From Paratinospora sagittata (Eukaryota > Streptophyta > Magnoliopsida > Ranunculales > Menispermaceae): a stretch of 64,000 nt of DNA. Both the position numbers and the translations under genes were made by a program. How positions within the stretch are numbered: the first letter of the stretch is position 1; each line of letters opens with the position of its first letter. A model generated the notes under the pieces. That model was not told the DNA's origin and ran no database searches. It worked only from the letters and a program-made list of their open reading frames with translations. Positions 34,101 to 46,466 of the stretch are shown here, piece after piece. Where the stretch lies: contig CM069601.1 in the NCBI GenBank assembly GCA_035771175.1, positions 3,432,001 to 3,496,000 on the forward strand, in the 5' to 3' direction.

Positions 34101-35075
34101 CCAAGTTGTGCTCAATCCACAACAAAAAGTCCTTCAAGAACTGGAGAAACAACAAGCAATAAAAAACTGAGCAATTAAAGATAAAGCAGTGCCACATATA
34201 ACAAATTGTAATTACCAGTTAAATGAAGTAATTATAAACTGAAACATCCAATAAAAGAATTCTGCATTTGACCGTAGTGATGCAAGCCAAATAAACTAAG
34301 ACACGTAGTGAGAAAGGATAAGAGATTACAAGGTGCAAATCATGTTGCTCAATTCATGGAGAATCACAACTTATCATGAGTTTTATCATGATCACGATTT
34401 AATGTTCAAATAGAAAGCTGATATAAACAATGTCAAACCAAAAGCATGAAGATTGAAACAAATAATTTATTTTTTTTGATATGTGAAACAAATAATTAGG
34501 CTAATAAGTGTAAGCAAGAGATCAGCTTGGACCATTCCAACTAAACAGCACCAAATTGAAGGGTAAAAGTTATCTAAAATCCCAAATTGCACCATCCAAT
34601 AAACCCTAAAATTCATAAAACCTACAAACAACAATAAATCAATTCAAGACTACAGAGAACTGATGAAACTGACACAAACAACGATAAATCCCAAAAAAAC
34701 TCAACCGATCAATCACCCCCTCCCCCCTAGAAAAAGGCACACACACACAGAGACACACTAATCAAAACATAGAAAAAAAATCCAAACTTTTCACCTCCAT
34801 CATGATAAATTTCAAAAATTCCCAATTACCCATCAACCAAAACCAACATAAATCCAAGAAAAAAGTGCGGAATTAAACAAAACATTTTAATTTAAGCAAT
34901 CACAAAATTAAAGGCTAGAGACCTTCACCTTTTCAATGGGGAGAGTAATGAAAGCGGTGGTAACAGCAGCAAGAAGAAGAAGGAAAATGGAGATTCTGAA
35001 GATGGAACTCCAAGTTATCGCCATGGAAATCCTTCTACGCCATGGCCTGCATTCCTCTTCGTCTTCTCCTTCCAT
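27213..35075 (-). CDS. VTT/DedA-domain membrane protein (SNARE-associated Golgi family)
   Basis: Nine exons with in-frame GT-AG junctions: 34929-35075, 34079-34140, 33712-33766, 31578-31676, 31025-31111, 29955-30071, 28125-28217, 27898-27928, 27213-27397 (876 nt, 291 residues plus stop). The ATG at 35075 opens an acidic then basic N-terminus and a first membrane segment (about 28-44). Family landmarks in order: WIEHNLGPWGPLVLALAYIP, VPASVLTLGGGYLFGLPVGF, GATAAFLLGRTIGRSYV, LLLRFVPLLPFNMMNYLLS (the R-x-x-P-x-x-P motif), GEYMLASWLGMMP and a last helix FGLVISVVLIVCV. Relatives (yeast Tvp38, human TMEM41B, bacterial DedA) are ER/Golgi or inner-membrane proteins tied to lipid scrambling or transport; this role is inferred by homology. 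The final ~45 residues are acidic and cytosolic-looking. Introns 1, 3 and 6 are long; an RTE-LINE fragment lies in intron 6 and another in intron 3. Confidence 0.94.
28029..28109. repeat. (CATA)n, (TA)n and (GA)n microsatellites
   Basis: About ten CATA repeats from 28033, then TA repeats and a GA run to 28109, in intron 7 of the VTT gene close to the exon 7 donor. Confidence 0.85.
28695..28925 (-). mobile_element. RTE-type LINE 3' fragment
   Basis: Plus-strand blocks CTCAACTCAACCAAGCCTTT and TTTCCAACTACATAGGGGC are a very common plant genomic sequence. The minus strand of 28818-28860 reads RGRGRPKTTWTKI, the tail motif of RTE-like non-LTR retrotransposons. It lies in intron 6 of the VTT gene. 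Confidence 0.75.
33115..33250 (-). mobile_element. Decayed RTE-type LINE fragment
   Basis: Diverged relative of the 28.7 kb copy: TTCAAATCAACATAACCTTT, CTACATGGGATATTC and CTTTGGGTCCTCCTCTTCTTC (minus strand reads a damaged R-x-G-PK stretch). In intron 3 of the VTT gene. Confidence 0.5.
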
Positions 35076-35720
35076 GACCGCTTGCTTCAATGAAGAACGA
35101 GCCCTCAATCCCCCTAGATTTGCCAGAATTTCTTGATCCTTTTCTTCTCTCCAACAAGAATTCTTTTTTTTTTTTTTTTTCAACAGCTAAAGCTTGGCTT
35201 GTTCTGCTGCAATTGGTTCTTGTTCTTCTCCAAGATTAAACGGGTGCTTGCCAAGTGTCAACAGTTCTTGATCACTGTTTGTGACTTTGCTTTGGGAGAA
35301 GAAGACTTGGATTAATGGCAACTCAAACATCAGTCAGAAAATGAAATTAAGAACCCAAAAAAAAAAAATTATATGGGTGGATATAGGATTATATTAAATC
35401 TACTTGTTAGATCTTTTATGGTATCTTTAGATTATCTTTAATCCTATCACTCCATTGTTAATGTTTACCATTTTTTTTGTGGTTCAATAATATTTACCAA
35501 GTTTGCAACAGTACTGTGAATAAGGCTATTTTTAATAAAACAATTTCCATTTAACAATTTTTCTTTATGAATCATAAAATTAATAATTAAGTAATACTAA
35601 TCAATTTTGTAAATTTTGATTCTTTCAAATAAAATAAAATAAAAGTATATAGTCAAGGAAATATTTATTATTCAAAAGTTCATAATTTTTTAATCACTAA
35701 ATATAAAAAAAAATAAGTTT
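35076..35720. other. Upstream region of the VTT gene
   Basis: Presumed 5' UTR and promoter of the minus-strand VTT gene, with a T20 tract at about 35163-35180. Beyond 35330 it becomes AT-rich intergenic DNA. No other gene seen. Confidence 0.45.
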
Positions 35721-35724
35721 TAGG

Positions 35725-35860
35725 AAACAATTTGGCCCAAGGCCCATGGGTCTAACTCAATCCGTTATAAATGTCCCGATCCAAATTCTGACCCGATAAT
35801 TACATGGGCCAGCCCGGCCCGGCCCACTAACCCAGTCCAAAGTCCTGAAGATTGAACCTG

Positions 35861-35906
<46 letters not shown>

Positions 35907-36021
35907 CAAGTAATTAAGAGTATAAAATAAAAAATAAAACATAATTAAAATTATGTTATATAATTAAAGTATATATAGTATACATAAATATAATACGTAC
36001 TACATACATAATACATTATGT

Positions 36022-36063
<42 letters not shown>

Positions 36064-36426
36064 GTATGTACGTACGTACGTATGTATGTATGTATAATGA
36101 TAAAAATATATAATCAAGTGTATTATTACAATTAAGAGTGTATAATATATATTTAATTAAGTCAATAGTGTTATTTAATTAAGGGTTTATATTTGTACTA
36201 TATATACATTATTAAGAATATGTTTAATTAGGTATATCATACGAATAATCCACATACCTAGTTTATTTTTTAATAAAACAAATAATCCACGTACTTACTC
36301 CACTTCTTAATAAGAGAATATATAGTATATAATTATAGTATAAAATGGTAAAAACAAAACATAATTAAGATTTAAAAGTATTATATAATTAGAGAATATA
36401 TTATACATACATATACACGCCCACAA

Positions 36427-36474
<48 letters not shown>

Positions 36475-37226
36475 ACACTATATATATAATTAAGATTTTA
36501 CAAAATAAAAGAAAAAAAAACATAATTAAGAGTATGTAAAAGTGCGTGTAATAAGGAAAACACATTAGTCAAGAGTGTTATATATTTATATATAATTAAG
36601 TGTTTATATTTGTATTGTATATACATAATTAAGAATATGTTCAATTAAGTATATAATATAAAAAAATAGTACATATATATTTTTTTATTACGAAAAGAGT
36701 ACATATAATTAAATAAAAATGTATGTATGCATTTCAACTTTGGTAAGTATACTCTCTAAATATTTTTTTACCAAATATACTTTATTAAATATACTCTCTA
36801 AAAGTATGTAGCAGGACTCGATATAAATATATAATGAATTTAACTAAATTATAATAAGGGTCGAGCTAAAATTATGAATAAAAGAAAGATATTATCCAAT
36901 TACATACATAAACTCATTCATTTAGAATAAATTAACACATATTTAAGGTAAATTAAATAAATAATATTTTAATTTGTATGTTTTATTTAATTATTTAACT
37001 AAAATTTATATTTTATTGTAACTAATTTAATCTTAAAATATATATTGGGTTACATTAGTAGTTCAAAAATCCGGTCCAAAGGCTCAATTTTAAAGCTCGG
37101 TCCACATATTTTTTAGGTTAGGTCTAGGCTAAGGTTTTTTAATGTTGGCCCAGCCCAACCCAATTATTCCTAGGCTCGATGGAATCGGGTCGGGCCTAGC
37201 CAAATGACCCGAATTGCCACCCCTAA
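35725..37226. mobile_element. Large GGCCCGGCCC/GGGTCGGGC-type MITE with (TA)n interior
   Basis: The right end TTGCCACCCCTA (about 37214-37226) is the complement of a TAGGGGTGGCAA terminal repeat, and both ends carry complementary GGCCCGGCCC-like and GGGTCGGGCC-like stretches (35810-35830 and 37190-37200). The interior is AT-rich with three long TA tracts (35863-35893, 36025-36060, 36430-36467) and an ACGTACGTACGTATGTATGT run at 36069. It is probably a non-autonomous hAT element. The left terminus is eroded. Confidence 0.5.
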
Positions 37227-37567
37227 ACAACAATATAATTGCTTGGAGGAAAAAAAAAAACTCCCGAATTGTAAAGCATATCAAACACCATGGGCAAAAC
37301 TATACCTGCATTGTACACTCCCCAAATAGAAGAATAAATCTTAGTTTTATCACAAGATTACCATAATTCTCTATTTCTAAAATCTTGTTAATAACATGGT
37401 GAATAATTGCATAGAGAACGAGTTTCTTTTGTAGGAGTCGCAAAGACAAGGTAAGTGCATAAACTTCACTTAAAAGCGAGTAGATGCTTGAGGATATCAT
37501 AAGGCCCTTTTAGTTAATGTCATATTGGGCCCGATAACAAAAGTCAGAGATCCACACGAGTAACGGC

Positions 37568-37745
37568 CGTGGTTGCACATTTATTTTGTTGATAAATAGA
37601 CTTGAATCCTCTTTGTGTAGGGGTGTAAGCAACCCAATTGACCCGACCCGAGACGACTGTGGTTGCACATTTATTTTGTTGATAAATGGACTTGAATCCT
37701 CTTGTGTAGGGGTGTAAGCAACCCAATTGACCCGACCCGACCATT
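37568..37745. repeat. 89-bp tandem duplication at a MITE end
   Basis: Two adjacent ~89-bp copies (GTGGTTGCACATTTATTTTG ... TAGGGGTGTAAGCAACCC ... GACCCGACCCGA). The TAGGGGTG start occurs at 37618 and 37707. Each copy holds flanking DNA plus the MITE terminus. Confidence 0.85.
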
Positions 37746-38376
37746 TCAGGTCGGGTCGGGTCGGGTTTGATTCATATGTTGGGTTAGTTGAGTTAATTTT
37801 TTAGCAACCCGACCATATTTGACCCGACCTGACCTCTTAAAAATATATATATATATATATCTATATATTTATATGTATGTATGTATATATAATAAAAATA
37901 CTAAAAAAATTATTACATATAAGGCCTCTAATTAAGAATGTTCATAACCCTCAACTACTTTTTTTGAATTATTGAGTTAGATGGTAAGAAAAATTGAATA
38001 AGAATCATAAGATGGTGTTTGAGACCAAAGGAAAAAAGTTTCATTTTAGTCTCACATTTTTTATTGGTAAGAATGAGAGACTCTCATTTTCTATAAAAGC
38101 TCATCAACTCTTTATTCATCATCATTCTCATAAGTCAAATTTAAAACTATCTTGGCTTGTACATATATGAGTTTTTCCAAAAAGAAAAAATCTCATCTTT
38201 TAAAGCTTAAATAGTAGTTTAATAAGCTTCCACATGATAATCCAATATATTTTATTACTAATAAAAACTTAAATAGTAGTTATTAAGCTTTTAAAAAAAT
38301 TGGGCTATTCAATGGTGGCCCAACCCGGCCCGACCTTAGGTCGAGTGGCATCGGGCTAGACTCGTTGCCACCCTAC
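37707..38376. mobile_element. GGGTCGGGT-type MITE
   Basis: Starts TAGGGGTGTAAGCAACCC and ends TCGTTGCCACCCTA, imperfect inverted termini. Subterminal GGGTCGGGT/ACCCGACCC arrays. The interior has AAGCTTAAATAGTAG blocks shared with the element at 13.8 kb. Probably non-autonomous hAT. Confidence 0.65.
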
Positions 38377-38494
38377 CTCATCGGGTCGGGTGGGTTTGAG
38401 GGCAAAAATCTGACCCGACCCGATTTCAAATTTATAAGAAGGTGCTAGTTGGCAATTAATGAGTCTCATGACTGTCTTTTTTTACTTTTAAATT

Positions 38495-38605
38495 GAGGGT
38501 ATCCAAACTTGTCCGCTCATCCCTTGGCTCCTCATGCTTACTCATGGGAGATGCCTTTAGTGGTCATCCAAGCCCCGTACTTAGCACTATATCTTCTTGA
38601 CTACA
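38495..38605 (-). mobile_element. SINE tail fragment
   Basis: GAGGGTATCCAAACTTG, ATCCCTTGG and GTGGTCATCCAAGCCCCGTA align with the SINE at 57555-57755 (same orientation). Only the 3' part is present. Confidence 0.5.
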
Positions 38606-38639
38606 CCTTATTTTCTTTTTTAACATGCCTTATTCTAAT

Positions 38640-39320
38640 ATATTGATAAGTAGATAATTTGACATGAGTATTGTTGAACAATGGATAAATCTATGCTCAT
38701 AAAAGAGCGGGTCCACGCTAAAGCCCAAATACAGGCCCAAGGCAGAAAACATTTGAAAAATAACGCTTTCGCTGCCTCGGGTTTCCGACGTAGCCTGGCT
38801 GGGTGTCCACGTTAGAGACCAATATAACTAGATTGTACCATATACTCCTCGGGACTATTTTTTCACCGAGGACCACAATGTCACCTGTTACTTGGTGAGA
38901 ACCAGACCTTCCACTATAAATATATCTGTACTATTTGCCCAAAGAGGTATCAGAGATAAATTTTTACTTTTAAATCTTGCGCAAACATTACGATTGCTTC
39001 CGGCTCTATTTTAGGCAATAGAAGGTCTTGGATCGACAGTATATTGGTGCTCCTATCAGCTTTTATCTCTTTCTCTCTCCCTCTCTCTCCTCCCTCGGAA
39101 AGGCATCTCAGTACCTCCTTAGTACCACGAAAGGGAAGGTGGCGAATCAGGTCGGCTGGGACCTTCTGATCTCCTCAACGAGGTCGACACACTAGGAGCT
39201 CAGCCCAAGCTTCTGGTCTGGTAGTACTTCTTCTCATTTCCCTTATTTAGTTCTCAATTCAATTCAGTTGGTCATTCTCTCGTAAATATTGGTGTTGGCA
39301 AATGTTGCATTAAAAAATAT
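38640..39320 (+). mobile_element. Probable solo LTR or LTR leader
   Basis: A GC-richer block with a TATA-like ACTATAAATATATC at about 38912, a pyrimidine-rich leader (TCTCTTTCTCTCTCCCTCTC, about 39068) and no coding content, in AT-rich surroundings. It looks like an LTR promoter, but I could not fix TG...CA ends or a target duplication. Confidence 0.4.
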
Positions 39321-40045
39321 AATAAGGTCGAATGATTTTTAAGGCAATACATACATATATATATATATATATTCTTTTGCATCATAGCTTAAAAATATAT
39401 TTTGTGGTTCTAATAAGCATTAATTTTATATTGTCAAAAGATTTTGAACCACCCATTTTCGAAAATAATAAAATATGACAATGAATATTTTCCCGTTTGC
39501 ATTTTCTCGTAAAACGTCATCAATTAATGGCTAATGAAAATTGTCATTAGTACTATTTCATTGGACACTTAAAGATATTGTTTTTTATATTATCTCTGTT
39601 TTTTTTTAAGCCATATTCTTTATATTATCTAAACAATACATGGCATAATGTTGTTGCACACTCAACAGAACTTTGTCATATATATTCATATGATATGTAA
39701 GAAGGCACTAAGGAAGTGATGGTGGTGTATGTCTCGATATTGATATAGTGATGTTATGTTTGGGATAGTGGGTTTTGATGTCAACTTCCTTCTTTAGAAA
39801 CCTCATAATATACTAAGGATTTCAAATGAAGAAGACCCACTTTCGAAATCCACATTAATATATATATATATATATAGATCCAAAATTTTAATGTGGTTGG
39901 TTTCAGGCTTTTTGGCCCAACTAATCACTTACGAATTAGGATCAAGACTAGCTCGGTCGCTGATTCAAACTGGTTTTTCATAGTATTGTCTTCCGCATGC
40001 ATCAACATCAATATAAATATAATCATAAATACGTAATTTATCATC
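39321..40045. other. AT-rich intergenic DNA
   Basis: No gene seen. (TA)n runs at 39355-39372 and 39861-39878. Confidence 0.5.
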
Positions 40046-40048
40046 TAA

Positions 40049-40345
40049 AGTCGGATAGTCTCGTTAGATGAGGAACGAAGAATAAGTCGTGATTGATGAA
40101 CGATGTTTCAACTTCGAATCCGAATTCGTGCTCATACTTATCCATCCACTTTAGAAAAGGACGTTCAACAAACTCTATAATTTTCGACTCTGAAATAGTC
40201 TTGTCACTGCAAAGAGATTAGTGGGATGTCATAGTTAAGGGACAATGTCTCGATTTCAAATTCAACTTCGTACCCATACTTATCTATCGAAGGACGTCCA
40301 ACAACCTTTATAATTTTTGACTCTAAAATAGTCTTGCGCCTTGAA
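40049..40345. repeat. Unassigned dispersed repeat, two adjacent copies
   Basis: Copy one (40049-40215) and a shorter copy two (40216-40345) share ATACTTATCYATC, GGACGTYCAACAA and TTTYGACTCTRAAATAGTCTTG. Further diverged copies lie at 40829-40995 and 62705-62860. Non-coding; the family is not recognised. Confidence 0.7.
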
Positions 40346-40828
40346 CACCGAGAGGGAAGGCAAAAAATGCGTAATTTATTTAAATAAAGGATGTATGTTA
40401 AAATGAATTAATAATCTCACATAACATTAAAGGGCCTAATAATCTCTTTCATGAGCTTACAAACCCACCATGACAGCAGGGCAAAATCTAGGAAGAGATC
40501 AAGTGTAACAGTGACAATTTAACATTTTCATGATTTGACCTAAAAAAAAATGCTTTTTTTTCATTTATTTAAACAAAATGATGTTCAACTTAATTATATT
40601 ACTGACAGAAGAAGCAATGAGCATTAAAAAAAAAAGGCCTAATTTACCAAATTTGATTGGATAAGCATGTAAATGCTAATCAATTGGACTAATTAAAGTG
40701 TAACTCTCTCCAACGCCAATCTAATGATTCCAACTAAGACCAGTGGTTCATACACCAACTATATTTATATATATATATAATGTCCTTAATTATTGTATAT
40801 TAACCCATGTGAAATATGTAAATTACCG

Positions 40829-40995
40829 TTTAAAGTGGATAATCTCGTTAATTGTAAAATAAGGTATAGATCGTGATTAAAGAAGGAGATCTCAATTTTA
40901 AATTTAAATTGGTGCACATACCTATGCACTCTCTCAGAAAAATAAATCTCTAATATCGTATTCAGTTCTTGACTCCAGTATAGTTTTGCCACTTC
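40829..40995. repeat. Unassigned dispersed repeat, third copy
   Basis: Matches the 40.0 kb copies at GTGGATAATCTCGTTA, GATCGTGATTAAAGAA, ATACCTATGCACTC and CTTGACTCCAGTATAGTTTTG; more diverged. Confidence 0.6.
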
Positions 40996-43140
40996 AAAAA
41001 AGTTATACTAAGAATGCAAATTACCGCTTGATGTAGTTCTTTGTTTCTAGTTGCACGAGCTTACGAAGCCACTTGTTATCCATAATCTTTTTATGAGTTG
41101 ATATCTGTACCCTTAATTAGATTTATGGTTTCTGTGCTCCTTTTTGGGAGATTGATGTGCCGAAAGCCCATGGCAATTGAAAACAAAATTTAAAATATCG
41201 AGATGTAATACTAATTAATTAATTAAAGTGGTCCTCTTCGCAGTCAAAAGAGAAGATGATGGGTCAGCCCGACCTGCCTTATAGTACAAAATTATTTAAT
41301 TAAAGAAGTGGGGGCACTCCTAATTAATTTTAATCAAACAAATTAAGACCCTCATAAACTAATGTTTTGGCAACATATATTCTTTAATCATCACACAGCT
41401 GGGTCCTCTCTAAAGTTAATTTGGAAGCTTCTAAATATGGATCCACCATTGACTTCCTCATCAATGTTCCCAATTCATAAGAAAGAAATTGTATTAATTA
41501 CAGGAGTTCTATTGCAACCATATAGCTAAAACCCCCCACCAATTAATTTTCAATGTGATCCTAGCTCGTACATCATTATGATCATTATGCTAATCATGAT
41601 CCATTGGATCAATGTTCACTAATTCATAATAAAGGTTCTAAAGTAATAATTCAACTCATACCCTTATTATTATTATTATTATTATTATTTTTTGAGAAAC
41701 ACACCCTTATTAATTTAGATATATATAAACTATATATATTCAAGATCATGATTAATACAAATATTGGATAAATAATCATGATTAGATTTCTTGATTATTT
41801 AATGCCAATTGTTCATATTTAATTTGGTTTTCTTACATAAATAAGACAACTTTGTATTAATCTATGTGATAAAGCCTTGCAATAACCCAACTACTAGAAT
41901 CACTAAGCCATCAAGGTTTTTGGTGGGATTACATTGGATATATCATATAAAATATAAGTTAGAATCGCACCCTTATAGTATCAAAGCCTTTAATTGGTGT
42001 ATAACCTCACACCCGGCTTAGAACACTGCCTAACTAACTAATAGTATTAAAATGATGGTTCAACTAAGACGCACGTATGTCACTACAGTAAAGAATCGGT
42101 CAGAGTCGGTTGGCCAAAAATTAAATAGACAACAAAGATAGAGAGGGGCTCTTGAGGCCATCCTTTTTAGAGGGAAATATAATAATTAATGTTGCAGCTA
42201 TAAAGTAACTGAAAGAAAAGATGTATCAAGAACTTTACAGGTTGTGGAAGCTCTCTTTTTTATCTCTAAGGTTTATTCATGCGGCACTCTTAATTTAAAT
42301 TTAATTTGAGGAGTATTAGAGTACTAATCTATTAGAGTAGTCTAATCATGAAAAAAATAGTCAAAGAATTTTTTTGTCTTTGTTTTTTTTGCCCTTTTTT
42401 GGAAAAGAATATTATTAGCTTTTTCGTACATATAATCAATGAAAAGATACTAATCATAATAATTACAGTAATACACGCCTTGCATAAACTTAGAAGAAGG
42501 TTAACTGATTTATATTTAGTTTTATAAAAATATTGAGAGAAGAGTTCCTTGTACGTTCAATATATGGTGACACTATTATAATTGTATGTTATTTTTTTAA
42601 TCTCCTTTTTTTATTATAAACAAAAAAAAAATCTTTTCAATTTACTTATTCGAGAGTTTGCTTTAGTTTCACTAAAGTTCTTTTTAAATTTTAATTCAAC
42701 TTTCTCTTTAATACATTATTTTCTTTATCATTACAAGGAATCATATAGTTACTAACGAAATTAAAAATACTTAAACAAAAGGTATAATACATATTTTAGT
42801 CTCTTATGTTATTGGGAGAGTTGTGTTCAGTGAATTAAAAAGGACAATATACTTTTAACATATCCAATGTAATTTCTTACATATCTTATTCCTATTGCAA
42901 GATTTGGCAATATATATGACTTATAGATATTCTATTATTAACTAATTAAATTTAACTTCATCATTAATTTAAAGACATTAAATATCATTCTATGCTCATA
43001 CATGAACATATAGCTTAATTAATACTCACCTTAATTGAATATACTCAAGTTTTAAAAAATGTTGTTAGCATACACTTACTATTTCATAATATCTTAATAT
43101 TTAGTTCTATATTGTGATGAATATTATCTTATTATCGTCA
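40996..43140. other. Long gene-free AT-rich region
   Basis: No frame with a recognisable domain. An (ATT)n microsatellite lies at 41661-41690. Confidence 0.5.
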
Positions 43141-43445
43141 ACGGGACGGTTGGCCTCGGTGGTCATCACACACTCACATGGTTGCGGAAGGTGAAGGTCA
43201 TGAGTTCGAGTCTCGACAAGACGAGAAGATTAATAAATACGTGGTGAGAGGCACCCTATAGGTCCCAAGGAAAGGAAGTGTCGCATCCGAACCTCATAGA
43301 CAGATTATGAAACATGTGGTTGACACTCGCACCCGTGGATGTGAACCTGTGGCTTCTCGTTGGTATGGGGATTAGTCGATTTCGAATAGGTCGGATACCC
43401 ATGAAAGAACAATTGTAAATTGGGATTGTAACTTCTCTAATATAT
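43141..43445 (+). mobile_element. tRNA-derived SINE
   Basis: A box TTGGCCTCGGTGG (43150-43162) and B box TGAGTTCGAGTCTC (43201-43214) at tRNA-like spacing. A ~220-nt body follows and ends ATTGTAACTTCTCTAATATA. Complete-looking SINE layout; target duplications not resolved. Confidence 0.75.
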
Positions 43446-44948
43446 ATATTATCTTATTATTATGCTTAAATCAAATTATATTTTTCATAGTCTTGCTTTC
43501 TATTTATGTCGGCATCTCTCTTTATTATATGTCTTCTTTTCTAATTTAAAAGATGTTTGAAAACCTAACATTTAGTCATAATGCATCGTTGGTATTGATT
43601 ATGTTTTTTTCTTTCTTTTTTGGTTTGGTATTTGTCTATCATTAAAAAAAAATAAAAGATTTCCCCTACCTTCAAGCACTTCTCCATCTTTATCTCTTAA
43701 GTGAAGTTGTCTTATTAATTTTTTATTTTATTTTTTTCTCTTTGACTCGATCATTACTACATTTTACCTATTGTCTATTTGTGCACTTAATTTGTCTTAA
43801 AATTAACTATTAGCTAAATTTTTTTAGAATTGAATTCTTTTGGTCTTACATATAATATATTGATGAACAACAAAGCATAAATTTTTCAAAAAATAAAAAA
43901 TAAAAAATCCCAATGTAGTGTGAGGATAATATGAATTTTTCATGCATGAAAATAGTAAAATAAATATTTATCAGCAAAACTATTCCTTCAACTTGAATTA
44001 TCAAACTAAGAAATTAAAAAACAACATAAGAAGATCATTAGAAGGGCCACTAATGAGTGATATAATCATAAAACGTGACCCACAAAAATAAAATAAAATA
44101 AAATAAAATAAATTCCTTTACCATTCAGATGTTGGCTCATCCCTATAAGTGTATTCAAATTTTAGAAAGGAACTTCATTGGCCACTACTTAAGGAATCCT
44201 CTTTAAGAACAAAACCTACTTTTAGTTGACTACTAATCACAACTGAAGTGATATATGTATTAAATTATAAAGGTGTGATCCTCTACTCCTACTGGATTAG
44301 TTTGAAACTTAGCTCTTAAGAGCGTTTAACTCCACGTCCTCCTTCCACTACTAATCTAGTCTTAATCTTAAACTTCTATATATGATCTATTGCATTAAAG
44401 TAATTGTATATATCATAGAGATGTGGTTCAAACTAAAACCCGGCCCTACTATAAAAACTTCTCACCAATTGTTTTAATCAAAATTAGTTATTTAATTCTA
44501 GACGTGTTATATAAACTCCGAGACCCCTTCCTCCCCCTTGGGACAATCTAAGAAGCTTCATCAACCGCGCGCCTCCAATTTTGTCTCAAACATATATATC
44601 TTCTATGGTATCTGCATTTAGTTCTCAATATAGAACATAATTCCACTCCCAAAACTTCACCAACCTATCTATAACTTGCAAAACCATCCTTCTCTTTCAT
44701 CTCCATTTCAATCTACTTTTAAATTCTAAGTTCCTTCTTCAAGATCATATTGCCTTAATATATATATTTTAGCCTTACTTGAATCTATTATTTCCTAGTT
44801 TCTCCTCCTATATATATATATATATTATTTATGTCAATATACTCTATTTGACATCCAATCTTTTGCCTCTTGTTCTCCTAACAAACTTGTCTTTTAATCT
44901 AATCTTTTTATTTTTTTGATAATTTTTAAACTTATTTGTATATATATC
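43446..44948. other. Upstream region of the IPT gene
   Basis: AT-rich, no other gene. The right ~400 bp should hold the IPT promoter and 5' UTR; several TATATA runs make a single TATA box unassignable. Confidence 0.4.
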
Positions 44949-46127
44949 ATGAAAATCCTCTCCACTTCATTCAAGCAAGTTCTTCCTTCTACTCTATTTA
45001 TGTCAAGCTTGCAATATCATCGTTGCCAAATCCAAATAATGGAAAAAGGTCGTGCAAGGTTGACAACTAATAAAGTAGTAAAGCAATATCATCATCGTCA
45101 TCATCGTCAAGCAGAAAAAATAAATTCAAAAACATGTGAACAAGTTCATGATGATAATCCTAAAGTAGTGAATTTCCCTCCCAATAAACCAGTTGGAGCC
45201 ATTGATGAGCTTCTCATCAACACTAATAGGCATCAAAAGAAGAAGAAGAAGAAGAAGGTCGTATTCGTCATGGGCGCAACAGGCACCGGAAAATCCAAGC
45301 TCTCAATCGATCTTGCCCTCCATTTCCACGCTGAAATCATAAACTGCGATAAAATGCAAGTCTACAAGGGCCTCAACATCCTCACCAACAAAGTCACAGA
45401 AGAAGAACAATGCGGCGTCCCACATCACCTACTTGGAATCATCGATCCGGAAACTGACTTCACCGCTTCCAATTTTCGTCACTTAGCTTCACAAGCTCTC
45501 GATTCAATTACAAATCGAAATCGCCTCCCGATCATCGTCGGAGGCTCCAACTCATACATCAAAGCTCTCGTGGACGATAAAGGCCTCGAATTTCGATCCA
45601 ACTACGATTGTTGTTTCATCTGGATGGACGTACTTGAACCCGTTTTACACTCCTCCGTGCGCGCCCGGGTGGATCGAATGCTCGAATTAGGGTTCTTGAG
45701 CGAGGTGAGAAACAAGTTCGAGATCGATGCAAATTACAACCGGGGGATTAGGCGCGCGATAGGGGTGCCTGAGATGGACAAGTACATGAAGTTAGAGAAC
45801 AATGTAGATGAAGAAACTCGAGCAAGATTGCTTAAAGAAGCCATTAATGAGATCAAGAGCAACACATGCAGGTTGGCCACTAGGCAAGTGGAGAAGATCG
45901 AGCGACTTGGAAGCTCTTTCGGATGGAACTTGCACCGATTCGATGCCACCGACGTGTTGTTGAGTTGCAGCGGAACCGCCGATGAGGCGTGGAAGAAGAT
46001 TGTGGTTCTCGGGATCATGGTCGTCGAGCGTTTTCTCCGTGAAGATTTTAGCTCTCCGGCGGGCGTTGCTACCTCCATGGCCGTTGAATTGCCGTACATG
46101 AAAACTGTAGCAACTACGACTTACTAA
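44949..46127 (+). CDS. IPT: Adenylate isopentenyltransferase (cytokinin synthesis)
   Basis: Intronless, 392 residues from the ATG at 44949 (MKILSTSFKQVLPSTLF, like the IPT5 start); the frame is open further upstream, but only from a TTG. The enzyme transfers the isopentenyl group from DMAPP to ATP/ADP, the first step of cytokinin synthesis, usually in plastids. Seen: P-loop GATGTGKS (109-116); INCDKMQVYKGL with the conserved Asp-Lys (family usually NSDK); TNKVTEEEQCGVPHHLLG; PIIVGGSNSYIKALV; the CCFIWMDV strand; YNRGIRRAIGVPEMD; and TRQVEKIERL. Features NTC, WNLHRFDAT and ADEAW favour the IPT3/IPT5 clade. The N-terminus is unusually long and carries a His-rich QYHHRHHRQ and a run of seven Lys just before the P-loop strand. 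All catalytic landmarks are intact, so it is probably functional. Confidence 0.95.
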   Translation: MKILSTSFKQVLPSTLFMSSLQYHRCQIQIMEKGRARLTTNKVVKQYHHRHHRQAEKINSKTCEQVHDDNPKVVNFPPNKPVGAIDELLINTNRHQKKKKKKKVVFVMGATGTGKSKLSIDLALHFHAEIINCDKMQVYKGLNILTNKVTEEEQCGVPHHLLGIIDPETDFTASNFRHLASQALDSITNRNRLPIIVGGSNSYIKALVDDKGLEFRSNYDCCFIWMDVLEPVLHSSVRARVDRMLELGFLSEVRNKFEIDANYNRGIRRAIGVPEMDKYMKLENNVDEETRARLLKEAINEIKSNTCRLATRQVEKIERLGSSFGWNLHRFDATDVLLSCSGTADEAWKKIVVLGIMVVERFLREDFSSPAGVATSMAVELPYMKTVATTTY

Positions 46128-46416
46128 GAATAAATTGCGGGACCCGCTTTAATTACCATTCCCTTGCTGCCATGTGTCAAGTTTCCACGTGTCGATTGTT
46201 AAGGCAACTGATTGATACAAATTATATATTACTTACATATATTCTATAGTGGGATGGCCTTTCGACTTTTTTTTTTTTTTTGGTTTCTGTACAGGTTTGG
46301 AGGTTTTGAGTCCGTAACGTGCAGTTAGCGGTTAGCAATAGCGCTTATAATAAAAAACTTCTTAATCACATCATTATCATTACTATTATTATTACTATTA
46401 TTATTATTGTTATTGT

Positions 46417-46466
<50 letters not shown>

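Noticed and set aside
44916..44948. Upstream extension of the IPT frame
   Set aside because: It is opened by TTG, not ATG. The ATG at 44949 gives the N-terminus expected for the IPT5 group.
45734..46099. Minus-strand frame of 121 codons
   Set aside because: Antisense of the IPT coding region.
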